The notes: generated from the letters alone by a model not told the origin. 64,000 bases of DNA from Harmothoe impar (GCA_947462335.1 OX381721.1:33098303-33162302), one strand, 5' to 3'. Positions 38,270 through 46,685 are shown, numbered from the stretch's first letter. A program made the numbers and translations.

Positions 38270-39010
38270 TCACATGTCCGTCGTTCTCGTTCTTTCTTGC
38301 TTGATAAAGTCAAGTAATATCACGATGCCGAGGTCAAACTTTCCCATGTCCTCAGTCAACACTCGAAGGAGTTCAAAAGGTGTACCGCCGGCACCGTCAG
38401 CTTCATCTTGCCACATTTTCAACACTCGGAAGGCCCACTCAGCGGGACTTCCTCCGTATTCGCATTCTTCAGCGATCTTATCTAACCTCTCAGGCGACAA
38501 TTTTAAATGGTCCCCCACCTCTTTCCACCTGCTACCTAGACGTCTGCCGAGGGTGCCCAAGTGCTTATGCATCGCGCGCGAGTCGGGGTTTTCGAAATCC
38601 AACCCCTGTCTGTGGAGAAGGGACATCCACTGAGCCAACAGTTCCACGCGTCTAATGTGGGTGAAGACGCGACCGAGCTCTCCCCATCTATGACGATGCG
38701 GGGTTTCACCCCACCAGACTCGGAACATCGCCGTACACAGCTCCTCCGGTGTCTTGACACTGCGCTCTACTAGAGCATCCATACGGGCGGCGGTAACTTT
38801 TAAGCTACTGCCCAACTCTCTCCAACAGCCGCTCAACTCTTTACCTAGTTGACGAAGCAAGGCGTCGCTATAGGCTAACCGCCGCTGTCCTACCTCTCTG
38901 TTCTCCCCATCGGTCTGCCTCGCGCGTCTCACGTCGTCAAGCCGCATTAACTTTTTTTCAGGTGGACAAGGCGGTGAAGGCGAGCTTGAAAGTGGAATAG
39001 CTTGAGCCAT
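38270..39010 (-). CDS. tandem death-domain-like protein
   Basis: A 246-aa protein transcribed leftward. Residues about 50-128 and 148-236 are two copies of a helical module with the death-domain pattern. Repeat 1 has LLRQLGKELSGCWRELGSSL and a later FRVWWGE. Repeat 2 has LGRRLGSRWKEVGDHLKLS, ERLDKIAEEC, AFRVLKMWQDE and a helix FELLRVLTEDMGKFDLG. The core Trp (W63, W162) before the 'hydrophobic-G-x-x-L' turn, and the late Trp (W99/W100, W200), are typical of the family. There is no caspase, kinase or membrane segment. In animals death domains mediate homotypic binding in apoptosis and NF-kB signalling, so a decoy or adaptor acting on host cell-death signalling is the natural inference. The ATG has a good context (gag-ATG-g) and the frame is intact. 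A cellular origin by capture is likely. Confidence is high for a real gene, moderate-high for the fold. Confidence 0.82.
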   Translation of the reverse strand: MAQAIPLSSSPSPPCPPEKKLMRLDDVRRARQTDGENREVGQRRLAYSDALLRQLGKELSGCWRELGSSLKVTAARMDALVERSVKTPEELCTAMFRVWWGETPHRHRWGELGRVFTHIRRVELLAQWMSLLHRQGLDFENPDSRAMHKHLGTLGRRLGSRWKEVGDHLKLSPERLDKIAEECEYGGSPAEWAFRVLKMWQDEADGAGGTPFELLRVLTEDMGKFDLGIVILLDFIKQERTRTTDM

Positions 39011-39022
39011 CTCGTCTCGTCT

Positions 39023-39023
39023 T

Positions 39024-39106
<83 letters not shown>

Positions 39107-39113
39107 TGGTGGT
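39023..39113. repeat. (GGC)n trinucleotide tract in the 5' leader of the minus-strand gene
   Basis: About 90 bp of nearly pure GGC/GGT triplets directly upstream of the ATG at 39010, so on the sense strand of the death-domain gene the leader is a CCG/CCA repeat. Low-complexity ORFs over it (poly-Ala, poly-Arg) are artefacts. Confidence 0.9.
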
Positions 39114-39168
39114 AGTAGACGTTACTGTGGTCAGAGGCGATATGGTTTTTTTCCAACAGAAATCAGAG

Positions 39169-39178
39169 CTTTTTATAC
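39169..39178 (-). promoter_or_regulatory. TATA box for the death-domain gene
   Basis: The minus strand reads GTATAAAAAG about 160 nt before the ATG, giving a start site at about 39140-39147 and a leader containing the CCG repeat. The same ctgtataaa word recurs on this strand at 39681-39692 and 39837-39850. Confidence 0.55.
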
Positions 39179-39239
39179 AGAGGGAGTTTAATCCCATTTC
39201 CAACAGCACTCCAGCTGTGTAGCGACCTGTCCGCATGAC

Positions 39240-40045
39240 GCTTTTTCAACCGCTCCGCTCCTTAAGAGCTTAGATGACGAGGGGTGTGTCATCGCTATCC
39301 GTGGAGACCAGCTGAAAACGGTGTTTCTTCCTCATCCATAGCCTTACCTCCTACCCCCTACCTGAGGACGTCTCCCTCCCTCTGACATTCATTGTAACAA
39401 ACGTCAGAGGTCAGGTGAAAATCGGATTTTTTTCATGCACAGCCTTAGTCAGCTGTCACCCCTCCCTATTGAACTAGCCGGCCGCCGCCGGCTGGCCGGC
39501 CCGGTCTACTCACCACGGCAGGAGGTGGTGATTTTTTTTTTGTCTTACACTTAAGTCGCTCACCACATGCACTCGCCTCTACTCACAGACAGACACGTTC
39601 GTCTTAGGGGGGTCCTGCTTCACGCCACACGCCTCCTGTAGTGTTTTTTTTGTATACACACTCTAAGCTCATCACCGTTAATCCTTTATACAGCTAACGC
39701 GCGCTGAATGGCTGAACAGGGTGGTAAGCGGCTTAGCTCATGACAGTGGATCCCTCAAAAAAGGGATCCAGCTGAAAACGTCATACCTTATGTCTTTGTG
39801 AATGGCCGCCGGTCAGTCGACGGCAGCAACCGCTTAATCCTTTATACAGCTAATGCGCGTTGAATTGCTGAACAGGGTGGTAAGCGGCTTAGCTCATGAC
39901 AGTCGATCTCTCAAAAGGGGGGAAAGGGATCCAGCTGAAAACGTCATGCCTTATGTCTTTTGTTTCTCTTTGTGAATGGCCGCCGGCCAGCCGGCGGCAG
40001 CTGAACAGGGTCAGTAAGTAGCTTAGCTCTAGAAGCGAGAAGGCG
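39240..40045. promoter_or_regulatory. divergent intergenic region with about 155-bp tandem modules
   Basis: The gene-free control region between the leftward and rightward genes. A module beginning taatcctttatacagctaa at about 39679 is repeated at about 39835, and partially at about 40000 (gctgaacaggg…gcttagctc). Each full module carries gctgaacagggtggtaagcgg, gatccagctgaaaacgtcat and a GC-rich aatggccgccgg hairpin-like segment. The word cagctgaaaacg also occurs near 39310. Each module start is a TATA-like ctgtataaagg on the minus strand. These are probably repeated promoter or enhancer units. No ORF is supported. Confidence 0.65.
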
Positions 40046-40053
40046 TATATAAG
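40046..40053 (+). promoter_or_regulatory. TATA box for the rightward PC4-like gene
   Basis: TATATAAG at 60-67 nt before the ATG, with a pyrimidine-rich, CTCACTCATT-type initiator about 25-30 nt downstream (about 40072-40082). The following ttcttttgctgctctctacag just before the ATG also resembles a 3' splice acceptor, so a spliced leader cannot be excluded. Confidence 0.7.
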
Positions 40054-40112
40054 GGGTCTGGAAACCTCCATTCACTCACTCATTTCTTTTGCTGCTCTCT
40101 ACAGTCACCACC

Positions 40113-40523
40113 ATGAGCAAAAGACAACACCTAGCGCCGTCCAAGAACAAGAAGACTACGCGGAACAGCGCTCGTTTAGCGTCAGTGCCTCCTCTTGCTA
40201 CTGAAAATGAGACTACCGCCGCAGCCGCTTGGTCTTATCACCCTCCCGCTGTAGCGAGCGCTCGCGGCAGTAGTAGTAGTAGTAGCAGTAGTAGTAGCAG
40301 TAGTAGTACTAGTAGTAGTAGTAGTAGTAGTAGTAGTACTACTGGTAGCAGTCGTCGTGCTAGCGACGTTGTTACACTCGCGACGGTACACGTTGCTGCT
40401 AAGCGCGCTGCCGCTGCTACTGCCGCCCCGCCTGCTGCGGCTGCTGCTGCTGCTGCTGCACCTGCTACCGCTGCGCCTGCTACTGCTGCGCCTGCTGAGG
40501 CTGCTGCGCCTGCTACTGTTGCG

Positions 40524-40584
<61 letters not shown>

Positions 40585-41726
40585 CTGCTGCACCTGCTGC
40601 TACCGCTACTACTACTGACGACAACGCTCCTGGCACAGCGCAGTACTGGCAACCGGGTTTTTACCTCCCCACTACTGTTGATGACTTTGATGACCTGCCG
40701 CACGTTGCACAGCCCCTCTCCTCCACCACTACATCGACCGACGCCCTCGACGCCGCTCGCGCTGAGAGTGACAGCTATTCGGACACTCAGCCCCTAAACC
40801 GAGAAGAAGAGGAGGAGGAGGAGGAGCAGCAGCAACAGGGTGAGACAGAGAACGACGCTGACGACGAGGCGTACGAACAACCCGAAGGGAAAGGGGTGGG
40901 CGGTACGTTTTTCGGCTTCCCTCTTCGACCTTTCGACCTCACTTCCTCCACTAGTAGCGTCCCGTCCGGTCCGTGGCGACTGCCCTCACCGCCACCTTAC
41001 GAGGGCGGCGGCGCTTCATCTTCTACCGCTACACTCACCACCGACGGCGTGTGGCTGCGCTGTTCCAACAACGAGGCCTCGGATACCACCAGCGCTGACG
41101 CTGCTCCTGCTATCGGTTCTGCTGCTGATTCAGCTCACGCTGATGGTGTTACTCATCCTGCGGGTGTGAAACGTTCTAAGGTGAGTTCCAGAACAACAAG
41201 GCCTAGTAAGAAGAGAAAAATACAAGAAAAAGAACGAGATGGACGAGAAGAAGCAGAGAAAACCTTCTCCCGTCTTCTCGGGTTAGAGTTCTGCTTAGAC
41301 GGAGCTTTGACGCTGGAGATCTGGGAGGACGTGGCTAGACTGTCTAGGAGGCCGCGCTACACAAAAGACGGCCAGGTGAAAGAGGCGTCTCTGACCAGAA
41401 GCAAGCGAGTGCACTTCACGGCCGACGCGCTGCGCGAGCTAATAGCACGCATCGCCGATATCCGCGCAGTGGTGCGCATACGCGACACAGCGGCCGCGCA
41501 AGGAAAACCTAATCACACCCCCTGGTTCGCAGTGCTGGATGAGGAGGGCGAAGTGTACGCAGCTGTGAGCTACTACAGCGGTAAGAACCTCGTCCACGTG
41601 CGCAAGTACGAAGGTCCTGACAAAAAACCCACACAGCAGGGAGTGACGCTGTCCGCCAGAGCGCTCAAAGAGTTGGATGACAAAACAGAGATCATTCTGA
41701 AATATCTCGGCATAGATTCGGAATGA
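40113..41726 (+). CDS. Ser/Ala-rich nuclear protein with C-terminal PC4/Sub1-like domain
   Basis: A 537-aa product from an ATG in a strong context (caccATGa). The frame upstream opens with TTG, so the ATG at 40113 is preferred. Order: basic N-terminus, poly-Ser (about 53-76), long Ala/Pro/Thr tracts (about 98-163), an acidic EEEEEEEE-QQQQ stretch (about 230-245), a basic nuclear-localisation-type KKRK (366-369), then a folded C-terminus. Residues about 470-535 have the PC4 pattern: beta strands AAVSYYSGKNLVHVRKY, a KKP-x3-GVTLS turn and a final helix ALKELDDKTEIILKYLG. Residues about 398-452 look like a second, diverged copy. PC4-fold proteins bind single-stranded DNA. Beside a protein-primed polymerase, a strand-displacement SSB role is plausible, and a terminal-protein role is an untested alternative. 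There is a consensus AAG|GTGAGT donor at 41178-41186. Confidence 0.75.
40268..40345 (+). repeat. AGT/AGC trinucleotide run encoding poly-Ser
   Basis: About 26 AGT/AGC/ACT triplets in the coding frame of the PC4-like gene. Use of AGY codons only suggests triplet expansion rather than selection for serine by mixed codons. Confidence 0.9.
40505..40600 (+). repeat. GCT trinucleotide run encoding poly-Ala
   Basis: Nearly pure GCT repeats, part of a longer GCT/CCT/ACT tract starting near 40430. In the other frames it yields poly-Leu, poly-Cys or poly-Ser ORFs that are not genes. Confidence 0.9.
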
Positions 41727-41741
41727 GAGACGCTCAACGCT

Positions 41742-41775
<34 letters not shown>

Positions 41776-41920
41776 GCGTTTGACGTACGCTGTATGAGAC
41801 AGACAGACGGATACACAGACAGCAGACAGAAAGATAAATAGATAGATAGATAGACAGATAGATTGATAGATAGATAGATAGTTAGACGGCTAAGTAGTTG
41901 GTAACTGAGTGAAAAAAAAC
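41727..41920. repeat. intergenic spacer with (CA)n and (GATA)n microsatellites
   Basis: A 194-bp gap between the PC4-like stop and the polymerase ATG. It holds an AC run (about 41749-41776) and a GATA/GACA run (about 41830-41882). No AATAAA poly(A) signal and no clear TATA box are visible, so the polymerase may be translated from a shared or spliced transcript, or from an unrecognised promoter. Confidence 0.8.
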
Positions 41921-44900
41921 ATGACACAGTACGTATGCGAAAAGTGTTTCAAAATGTTTAAAAGACCGTACAACCACGAGAGACACGTAGAAAATTGTAG
42001 AGTAGTACCTAAGTTTTGCCCTCTATGCGGCGAAGGCGATTGCCGAAAGATCGCCTGTCGACGCGAATCTCTGGACGGGGTGACCGTCCCTCCGCGCATA
42101 TGTGCTGTACCGAACGGGGAGGAAACGTTCACGGCGAATTGGCCTGCGATACAAACGGGCGTCAGGATGCACGGGACTCGCGTGAGTGTAACAAACTTCA
42201 GGCTACCAACCGGCGAGTTGAGTGACGCTGTAGATACTATGCGTCGCATTCACTTGACACAAAGATTCAGATACAAAGTGGGTTTCTCGGTAGGCTTACT
42301 CTTACAACACAGAGAAGACAAGAGCAAACTGCGCTACTTTCACGCCTCCCAGAACAACGCAACTCTCATACAACCGCTCCCTACTATAACTAATTCAGAA
42401 ACTTTGGAAGAGCTCCTCTCAAAGATGGAAAACACCGTCGCTTGCGAGGAAGTACGGAAACTTTGCGACGCTGACACCAAGTGGCACGTTCTTTTTCCTA
42501 CCAATTTGAACATTTGCGTTTACATGGGACCGGGGGAATTCCCCATAGGCGGTAGGATCACTCAGGCCGGTCGAGTTGGAAAGAGAAGCGGCGTGTTAGA
42601 TTTTCCCAACAAGGACAACCTCTGCATCTTCCGCTGCATTTCCTTTCACTTATACAACACCAGCAAGCGCGCTTCAGATTTGTTACGTCAGTTCTGTCCC
42701 GCTGCCACACCTGAATCCTTTCCGGGTCTGAACATCCGCGACTTACCCGCGTTAGAGAACTTGTTTGACGTACAGATAGCGGTTTACACCGCGTCGCGTC
42801 AAGTGCCGGGGCGGAAGTTGAGAAGACGCGTTACTCTGATCAGACCGCCTTCCAGAACTCTGGCCGCCCGAGGTAAAGTCAACCTACACCTGACGGCGAA
42901 AGGCGGTTTGCACGTCTCTCTCGTCACGGACTTCAACGCGTACGCGGGCATATACGAATGTTGCAAGTGTAAGGCGGCGTTCACCACCGAGTTCTTGCTG
43001 AAGAGACACAGGAACCAGCTTTCCTCTTGCCGACAAGTCAAGTTGCGCTACGTAGGTGGCATCTACCAAAATTCGAGAACGATTTTCGAAGCGCTAGCAG
43101 ACTTCTCCATTTTTCCCCCCGACGGACATTCCGGAATCTACCCTTACAAGATCGCCTTCGATTTCGAGGCTTTCTTCAGACCGTGCAAAGAACCGTCGAC
43201 GGAACACGTGTCCCTGCTGTGGGATCACGTCCCTTTGTCGGCTAGCGTCGCATCCGACTTTCCGGGGTGGGAGGGGCCCGTCTGCTTCGTCAGAGAATCC
43301 GACGCAGATTCCGACCCCTTGTTGGACCGAGTTTTAAATCACATAAACGAGAACGCCAAAGTCATCGGGGAAGCTGTGCTAGAACTTTACCGACCGACCT
43401 TAGCGAAGTTAGATGCGGCGATAGGTGAAGCTCTCCTGCTGGAGGAGGCGACTTTCACCCCTTCTCCAGGCGGCTTCGCTGCGGCTCAGACCAGACACCC
43501 GTTAGTTCAACTGAAGAAGCGTCTTCTGAGATACATCCGTCAAGCTCCAGTCGTGGGCTTCAACTCGGGGCGTTACGACTTGAACCTGATCAAAATACGC
43601 CTTCACTCGTTCTTCGCCTCCGGAGACCGAAGAAACCAAGAATTCAGCGTCATAAAGAGAAGCAATCAATACTTGGCGGTTTACACACAGCACACGGTTT
43701 TCTTGGACGTAGTCAACTATTTGGCACCCGGTTACAACTACGCGACCTATTTGCGAGCTTTCACCAGGAACGAAGAGAAAGGTCACTTTCCTTACGAATG
43801 GATGACGTCTACCAGGAAACTGGCAAACAGAACGCTGCCACCGAGATCGGCTTTCGACAGCGAGCTGACGGGCGTCAAAATGTCCGAATCCGACTACGCC
43901 GCATGTCAGAAAGTTTGGTCCGACGAGAAGATGCAAACTATGGAAGACTACTTGATCCACTACAACAACAAAGACGTCAAACCTTTCATAGAAGCTCTGA
44001 AAAATCACGCTAAATTTTTCCAAGATCGCGGCATTGACATGTTGAAAGACGGAGTTTCTCTCGCCGGTTTGACTTTACGGTTCCTCTTCCAAAACCTAGA
44101 AGACGCGTTCACAACGTTCCCCCAGTTCGACGCCGTCCTCCACGCTCTGATCAAAGAAAATCTAGTCGGCGGTCCTTCCATCATCTTCCATAGATTTCAC
44201 GAGAAGGGCACCACGCGGATAAGGGAGCACAAGTACGGCGAAGAAGCGAGACCGTGCCAACACATCCTAGGACTAGACGCTAACTCTCTGTACTTGCGCT
44301 GCATGAGCGAAGCGCACTGCACGGGCTATTACGCGGTGAGACGGCCCGAGACCGAGTTCAAGCCCGAAATTAGGCAAAGAAACTCTCACAGCGCTTTGGA
44401 GTGGTTACTCTTCGCAGAGCACGACCGCGACGTGAAACTGCGCCACGCTTTGAACGGCGGCGAGATGGTTGTAGGCTGTCGGAGAATTCGCGTGGACGGG
44501 TTTCACGCGGCCTCTAATACGGTTTTCCAGTTTCATGGGTGTTGGTTCCACGCTCACGAGTGCATACCGTCGCACCGATATCAGTGCGCTTCACTGAGAG
44601 AGGAGAGACGCGACAGAACGACCAGAGTAAGCGCTTACTTGAAAGCGCTAGGTCACAAGCTGGTCGTCGTGTGGGAGTGCGAATGGCGAGAGATGAAGCG
44701 TCGAGATGAGCGGGTCAAGGCCTCCCAACAACGCTGGAAGGTTGACGCTTTGAAAGTGTCTCGAAACGCGATGAGCGAGAGCGACATCCTTTCCGCTGTG
44801 AAAGAGGAGAAAATGTTCGGTTTAGTTCAAGTGGACATCACTACGCCGCCTCACCTACGAGACTACTTCGAAGAAATGACCCCCGTTTTCAAGAACGCGA

Positions 44901-46045
44901 CCGTTTCAAAATCGGACATAGGACCTCACATGTCAGACTTTGCGCAGGAAGAAAAGCTGTTGAACACGCCTCAGAGATGTCTGATAGGGAGTTACCACGG
45001 AAAAAATATTCTCTTGGGAACGCCGCTTCTCAAGTGGTATTTAGAGCACGGTTTGATAGTCACCAAAGTGCAGCTGGTGGTAGAATACCTACCTAAACGC
45101 TCCTTTGCCGGTTTCGCGGACGAAGTAACGGCGGCGCGAAGACGTGGCGACGTGAACGAGAACGAGAAAATTCTGTCAGACTGTTACAAGTTAATGGGAA
45201 ACGCTACGTACGGTAAAACAATCTGCAACAAAGAAAAACACACGGCGGTGAGATACACTGACAGTCGGAAGTTCGAACTATTGGCCAATTCGTGGCGCTT
45301 CAAAAAGGCGTCCGAGTTGAGTTCCGATCTGTTTGAAGTCGAACTACAACCGAAAACAGTCAACAACAACCTCCCTATTCAAATAGGGTTCATGGTATAC
45401 CAGTACGCGAAGTTGAAAATGTTAGAGTTCACATACGACTTCTTGGATAGATTCGTCGATCGGCGCGATTATGCCCTTTGTCAAATGGACACCGACAGTC
45501 TTTACATGGCTCTCAGCGGTGACACGTTGGATGACCTAGTCAAACCTCGCCTGAGAGAGACGTACTTCAGAGAGAAACGAAAGTGGCTTCCGACAGCGGT
45601 GTGCGACGATCACTTAGAGCTTTTCGTGAAGACAAAAACGGAAAGAGTGCGAGAATGGTGTCCGCCGCCCGGCGGATGTTGTGAGAGACGGTACCTTCAC
45701 GATCTGAGAACTTCGGGGCTTATGAAAGCGGAGTGGGAAGGTGACGGGATCCTAAGTCTCAACCCTAAGACTTACATTTGCTACGATCGAGTCAGCGACA
45801 CCGGTGAAAGAAAATCCAAAAAATGGAGTGCAAAAGGCGTACAGAAGAAACAAAACCCTCAGGAACCAGACGACTTCTTGGATGTTCTTCGCCAACGAAA
45901 AACTCTCATTGCTGTAAATAGAAACTTCAAAGTGGTGCGAAACAAAATGGTCACCTACACCATAGAGAAAGACGGCGTGCGCTACTTGTATTATAAGCGT
46001 CGCGTGCATTCTGACGGTGTGACACCGAGTCCTTTAGAGATATGA
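41921..46045 (+). CDS. protein-primed family-B DNA polymerase (Polinton type)
   Basis: The open frame begins just after a TGA at 41906-41908. Its first ATG is 41921 (the frame's earlier codon at 41909 is GTG), giving 1374 aa. Residues 6-26 are a C-x2-C…H-x3-C finger. About 230-340 is an OTU-protease-like segment with DNLCIFRC (C235) and HVSLVTD (H331), followed by a second zinc finger (C-x2-C…H). Exonuclease motifs: Exo I D414-x-E416, Exo II N548…D553 (FNSGRYD), Exo III Y681-x3-D685. Polymerase motifs: A D786ANSLY, B K1090…N1094-x-x-Y1097-G, C D1190-T-D1192-S, plus a KTY block near the end. All catalytic residues are present and there is no frame break, so it looks active. It replicates linear DNA from TIR ends using a terminal protein that is not identified here. 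The length is slightly above the usual 1000-1300 aa. Confidence 0.96.
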   Translation: MTQYVCEKCFKMFKRPYNHERHVENCRVVPKFCPLCGEGDCRKIACRRESLDGVTVPPRICAVPNGEETFTANWPAIQTGVRMHGTRVSVTNFRLPTGELSDAVDTMRRIHLTQRFRYKVGFSVGLLLQHREDKSKLRYFHASQNNATLIQPLPTITNSETLEELLSKMENTVACEEVRKLCDADTKWHVLFPTNLNICVYMGPGEFPIGGRITQAGRVGKRSGVLDFPNKDNLCIFRCISFHLYNTSKRASDLLRQFCPAATPESFPGLNIRDLPALENLFDVQIAVYTASRQVPGRKLRRRVTLIRPPSRTLAARGKVNLHLTAKGGLHVSLVTDFNAYAGIYECCKCKAAFTTEFLLKRHRNQLSSCRQVKLRYVGGIYQNSRTIFEALADFSIFPPDGHSGIYPYKIAFDFEAFFRPCKEPSTEHVSLLWDHVPLSASVASDFPGWEGPVCFVRESDADSDPLLDRVLNHINENAKVIGEAVLELYRPTLAKLDAAIGEALLLEEATFTPSPGGFAAAQTRHPLVQLKKRLLRYIRQAPVVGFNSGRYDLNLIKIRLHSFFASGDRRNQEFSVIKRSNQYLAVYTQHTVFLDVVNYLAPGYNYATYLRAFTRNEEKGHFPYEWMTSTRKLANRTLPPRSAFDSELTGVKMSESDYAACQKVWSDEKMQTMEDYLIHYNNKDVKPFIEALKNHAKFFQDRGIDMLKDGVSLAGLTLRFLFQNLEDAFTTFPQFDAVLHALIKENLVGGPSIIFHRFHEKGTTRIREHKYGEEARPCQHILGLDANSLYLRCMSEAHCTGYYAVRRPETEFKPEIRQRNSHSALEWLLFAEHDRDVKLRHALNGGEMVVGCRRIRVDGFHAASNTVFQFHGCWFHAHECIPSHRYQCASLREERRDRTTRVSAYLKALGHKLVVVWECEWREMKRRDERVKASQQRWKVDALKVSRNAMSESDILSAVKEEKMFGLVQVDITTPPHLRDYFEEMTPVFKNATVSKSDIGPHMSDFAQEEKLLNTPQRCLIGSYHGKNILLGTPLLKWYLEHGLIVTKVQLVVEYLPKRSFAGFADEVTAARRRGDVNENEKILSDCYKLMGNATYGKTICNKEKHTAVRYTDSRKFELLANSWRFKKASELSSDLFEVELQPKTVNNNLPIQIGFMVYQYAKLKMLEFTYDFLDRFVDRRDYALCQMDTDSLYMALSGDTLDDLVKPRLRETYFREKRKWLPTAVCDDHLELFVKTKTERVREWCPPPGGCCERRYLHDLRTSGLMKAEWEGDGILSLNPKTYICYDRVSDTGERKSKKWSAKGVQKKQNPQEPDDFLDVLRQRKTLIAVNRNFKVVRNKMVTYTIEKDGVRYLYYKRRVHSDGVTPSPLEI

Positions 46046-46112
46046 AAAAAAAAAAAATAAGCGTGTGCATCTTTTCAAAAATAGAGTGTTTATCAAGATT
46101 GAAAAAAAAAGA

Positions 46113-46127
46113 AATAAAAAAAATAAA
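46113..46127 (+). terminator. poly(A) signals of the polymerase gene
   Basis: AATAAA at 46113 and again at 46122, about 70 nt after the stop, in an A-rich stretch (46046-46135). They lie just inside the inner border of the right TIR. Confidence 0.65.
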
Positions 46128-46135
46128 ATAAAATA

Positions 46136-46679
46136 TTGTTGTGTTTTTATTTTCATACGTCTTCTTTTACTAGTAAGTCGCGCAGTCTCTTAAAGCGTCA
46201 CTCATGTGACGACGTCGCTTCCAGTCACGTGATCCTAAAGACCCTCACTTCCTAAACAAAAAACTTCTTCTTCCGCTCACGTGATCAATCAAGTCACTTC
46301 CGGTCACGTGATCCTCAATGAGGTCACTCACTTCCGGTCGGCCATTAAGTCATGTGACGTCACTTCCGCTCACGTGACTCATCAGGTCACTTCCGGTCAC
46401 GTGATCCTAAATTAGGTCATATGACGTCACTTCCGGTCCCCTAAGTAGGTCAGTAGGTTACCCAGAATGCACCACTAATCCCCTAAGTAGGTCACTTCCG
46501 GTCACGTGACCAAATGGTGGCCTCTGATTGGCTGCAGGGTTACCCAGAATGCACCACTAATCCCCTAAGTAGGTCACTTCCGGTCACGTGACCAAATGGA
46601 GGCCTCTGATTGGCTGCATGTCGATTGAGTAATAAACAGTACTTAACTATAGTCCCGTTCCGATACATACTATACTACT
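46136..46679 (-). repeat. right TIR
   Basis: Inverted match to the left arm: the outer about 420 bp (46250-46679) pairs with 37207-37640, and the inner 46136-46230 with 38160-38268. The CACGTG, CCGGAAGT (here as complement), TGACGTCA and CCAAT motifs are retained. The outer portion has two copies of gtgcattctgggtaacc (complement ttacccagaatgcac), which the left arm lacks. There the equivalent place reads gtgacgtcacgtgacc. Confidence 0.9.
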
Positions 46680-46685
46680 CAAATG
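46680..46685. repeat. 6-bp target-site duplication, right copy (CAAATG)
   Basis: Follows the element end directly. The host sequence then continues gcttctcaatgacgcatgat, as at the empty paralogue (34451 onward). Confidence 0.93.

Larger units (their letters stand above)
37207..46679 (+). mobile_element. compact Polinton/Maverick-like element, 9.47 kb
   Basis: The element begins agtagtatagtatgtatcgg and ends with the exact complement, and is bounded by CAAATG on both sides. Features seen: long TIRs, a divergently organised gene set, and an intact protein-primed family-B DNA polymerase. Known Polintons also start 5'-AG, make 6-bp duplications and encode this polymerase, but are normally 15-20 kb and add integrase, double-jelly-roll capsid proteins, packaging ATPase and protease. 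None of those is found here: the only long unexplained frames are the death-domain and PC4-like genes. All three ORFs are intact, CpG is abundant and the TIR ends match, so insertion is recent. Inference: a trans-mobilised, self-replicating derivative or a distinct small lineage. Confidence 0.9.

Noticed and set aside
39022..39236. Poly-Ala, poly-Arg and poly-Thr frames over the GGC tract
   Set aside because: Trinucleotide-repeat artefacts in the 5' leader of the death-domain gene.
40182..40797. Long overlapping frames of poly-Ser, poly-Ala and poly-Leu on both strands
   Set aside because: Shadows of the AGT and GCT triplet repeats in the PC4-like gene.
41909..41920. Start of the polymerase at the GTG codon 41909
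   Set aside because: A eukaryotic host is expected to use ATG. The codon before is TGA, and the first ATG in frame is 41921.
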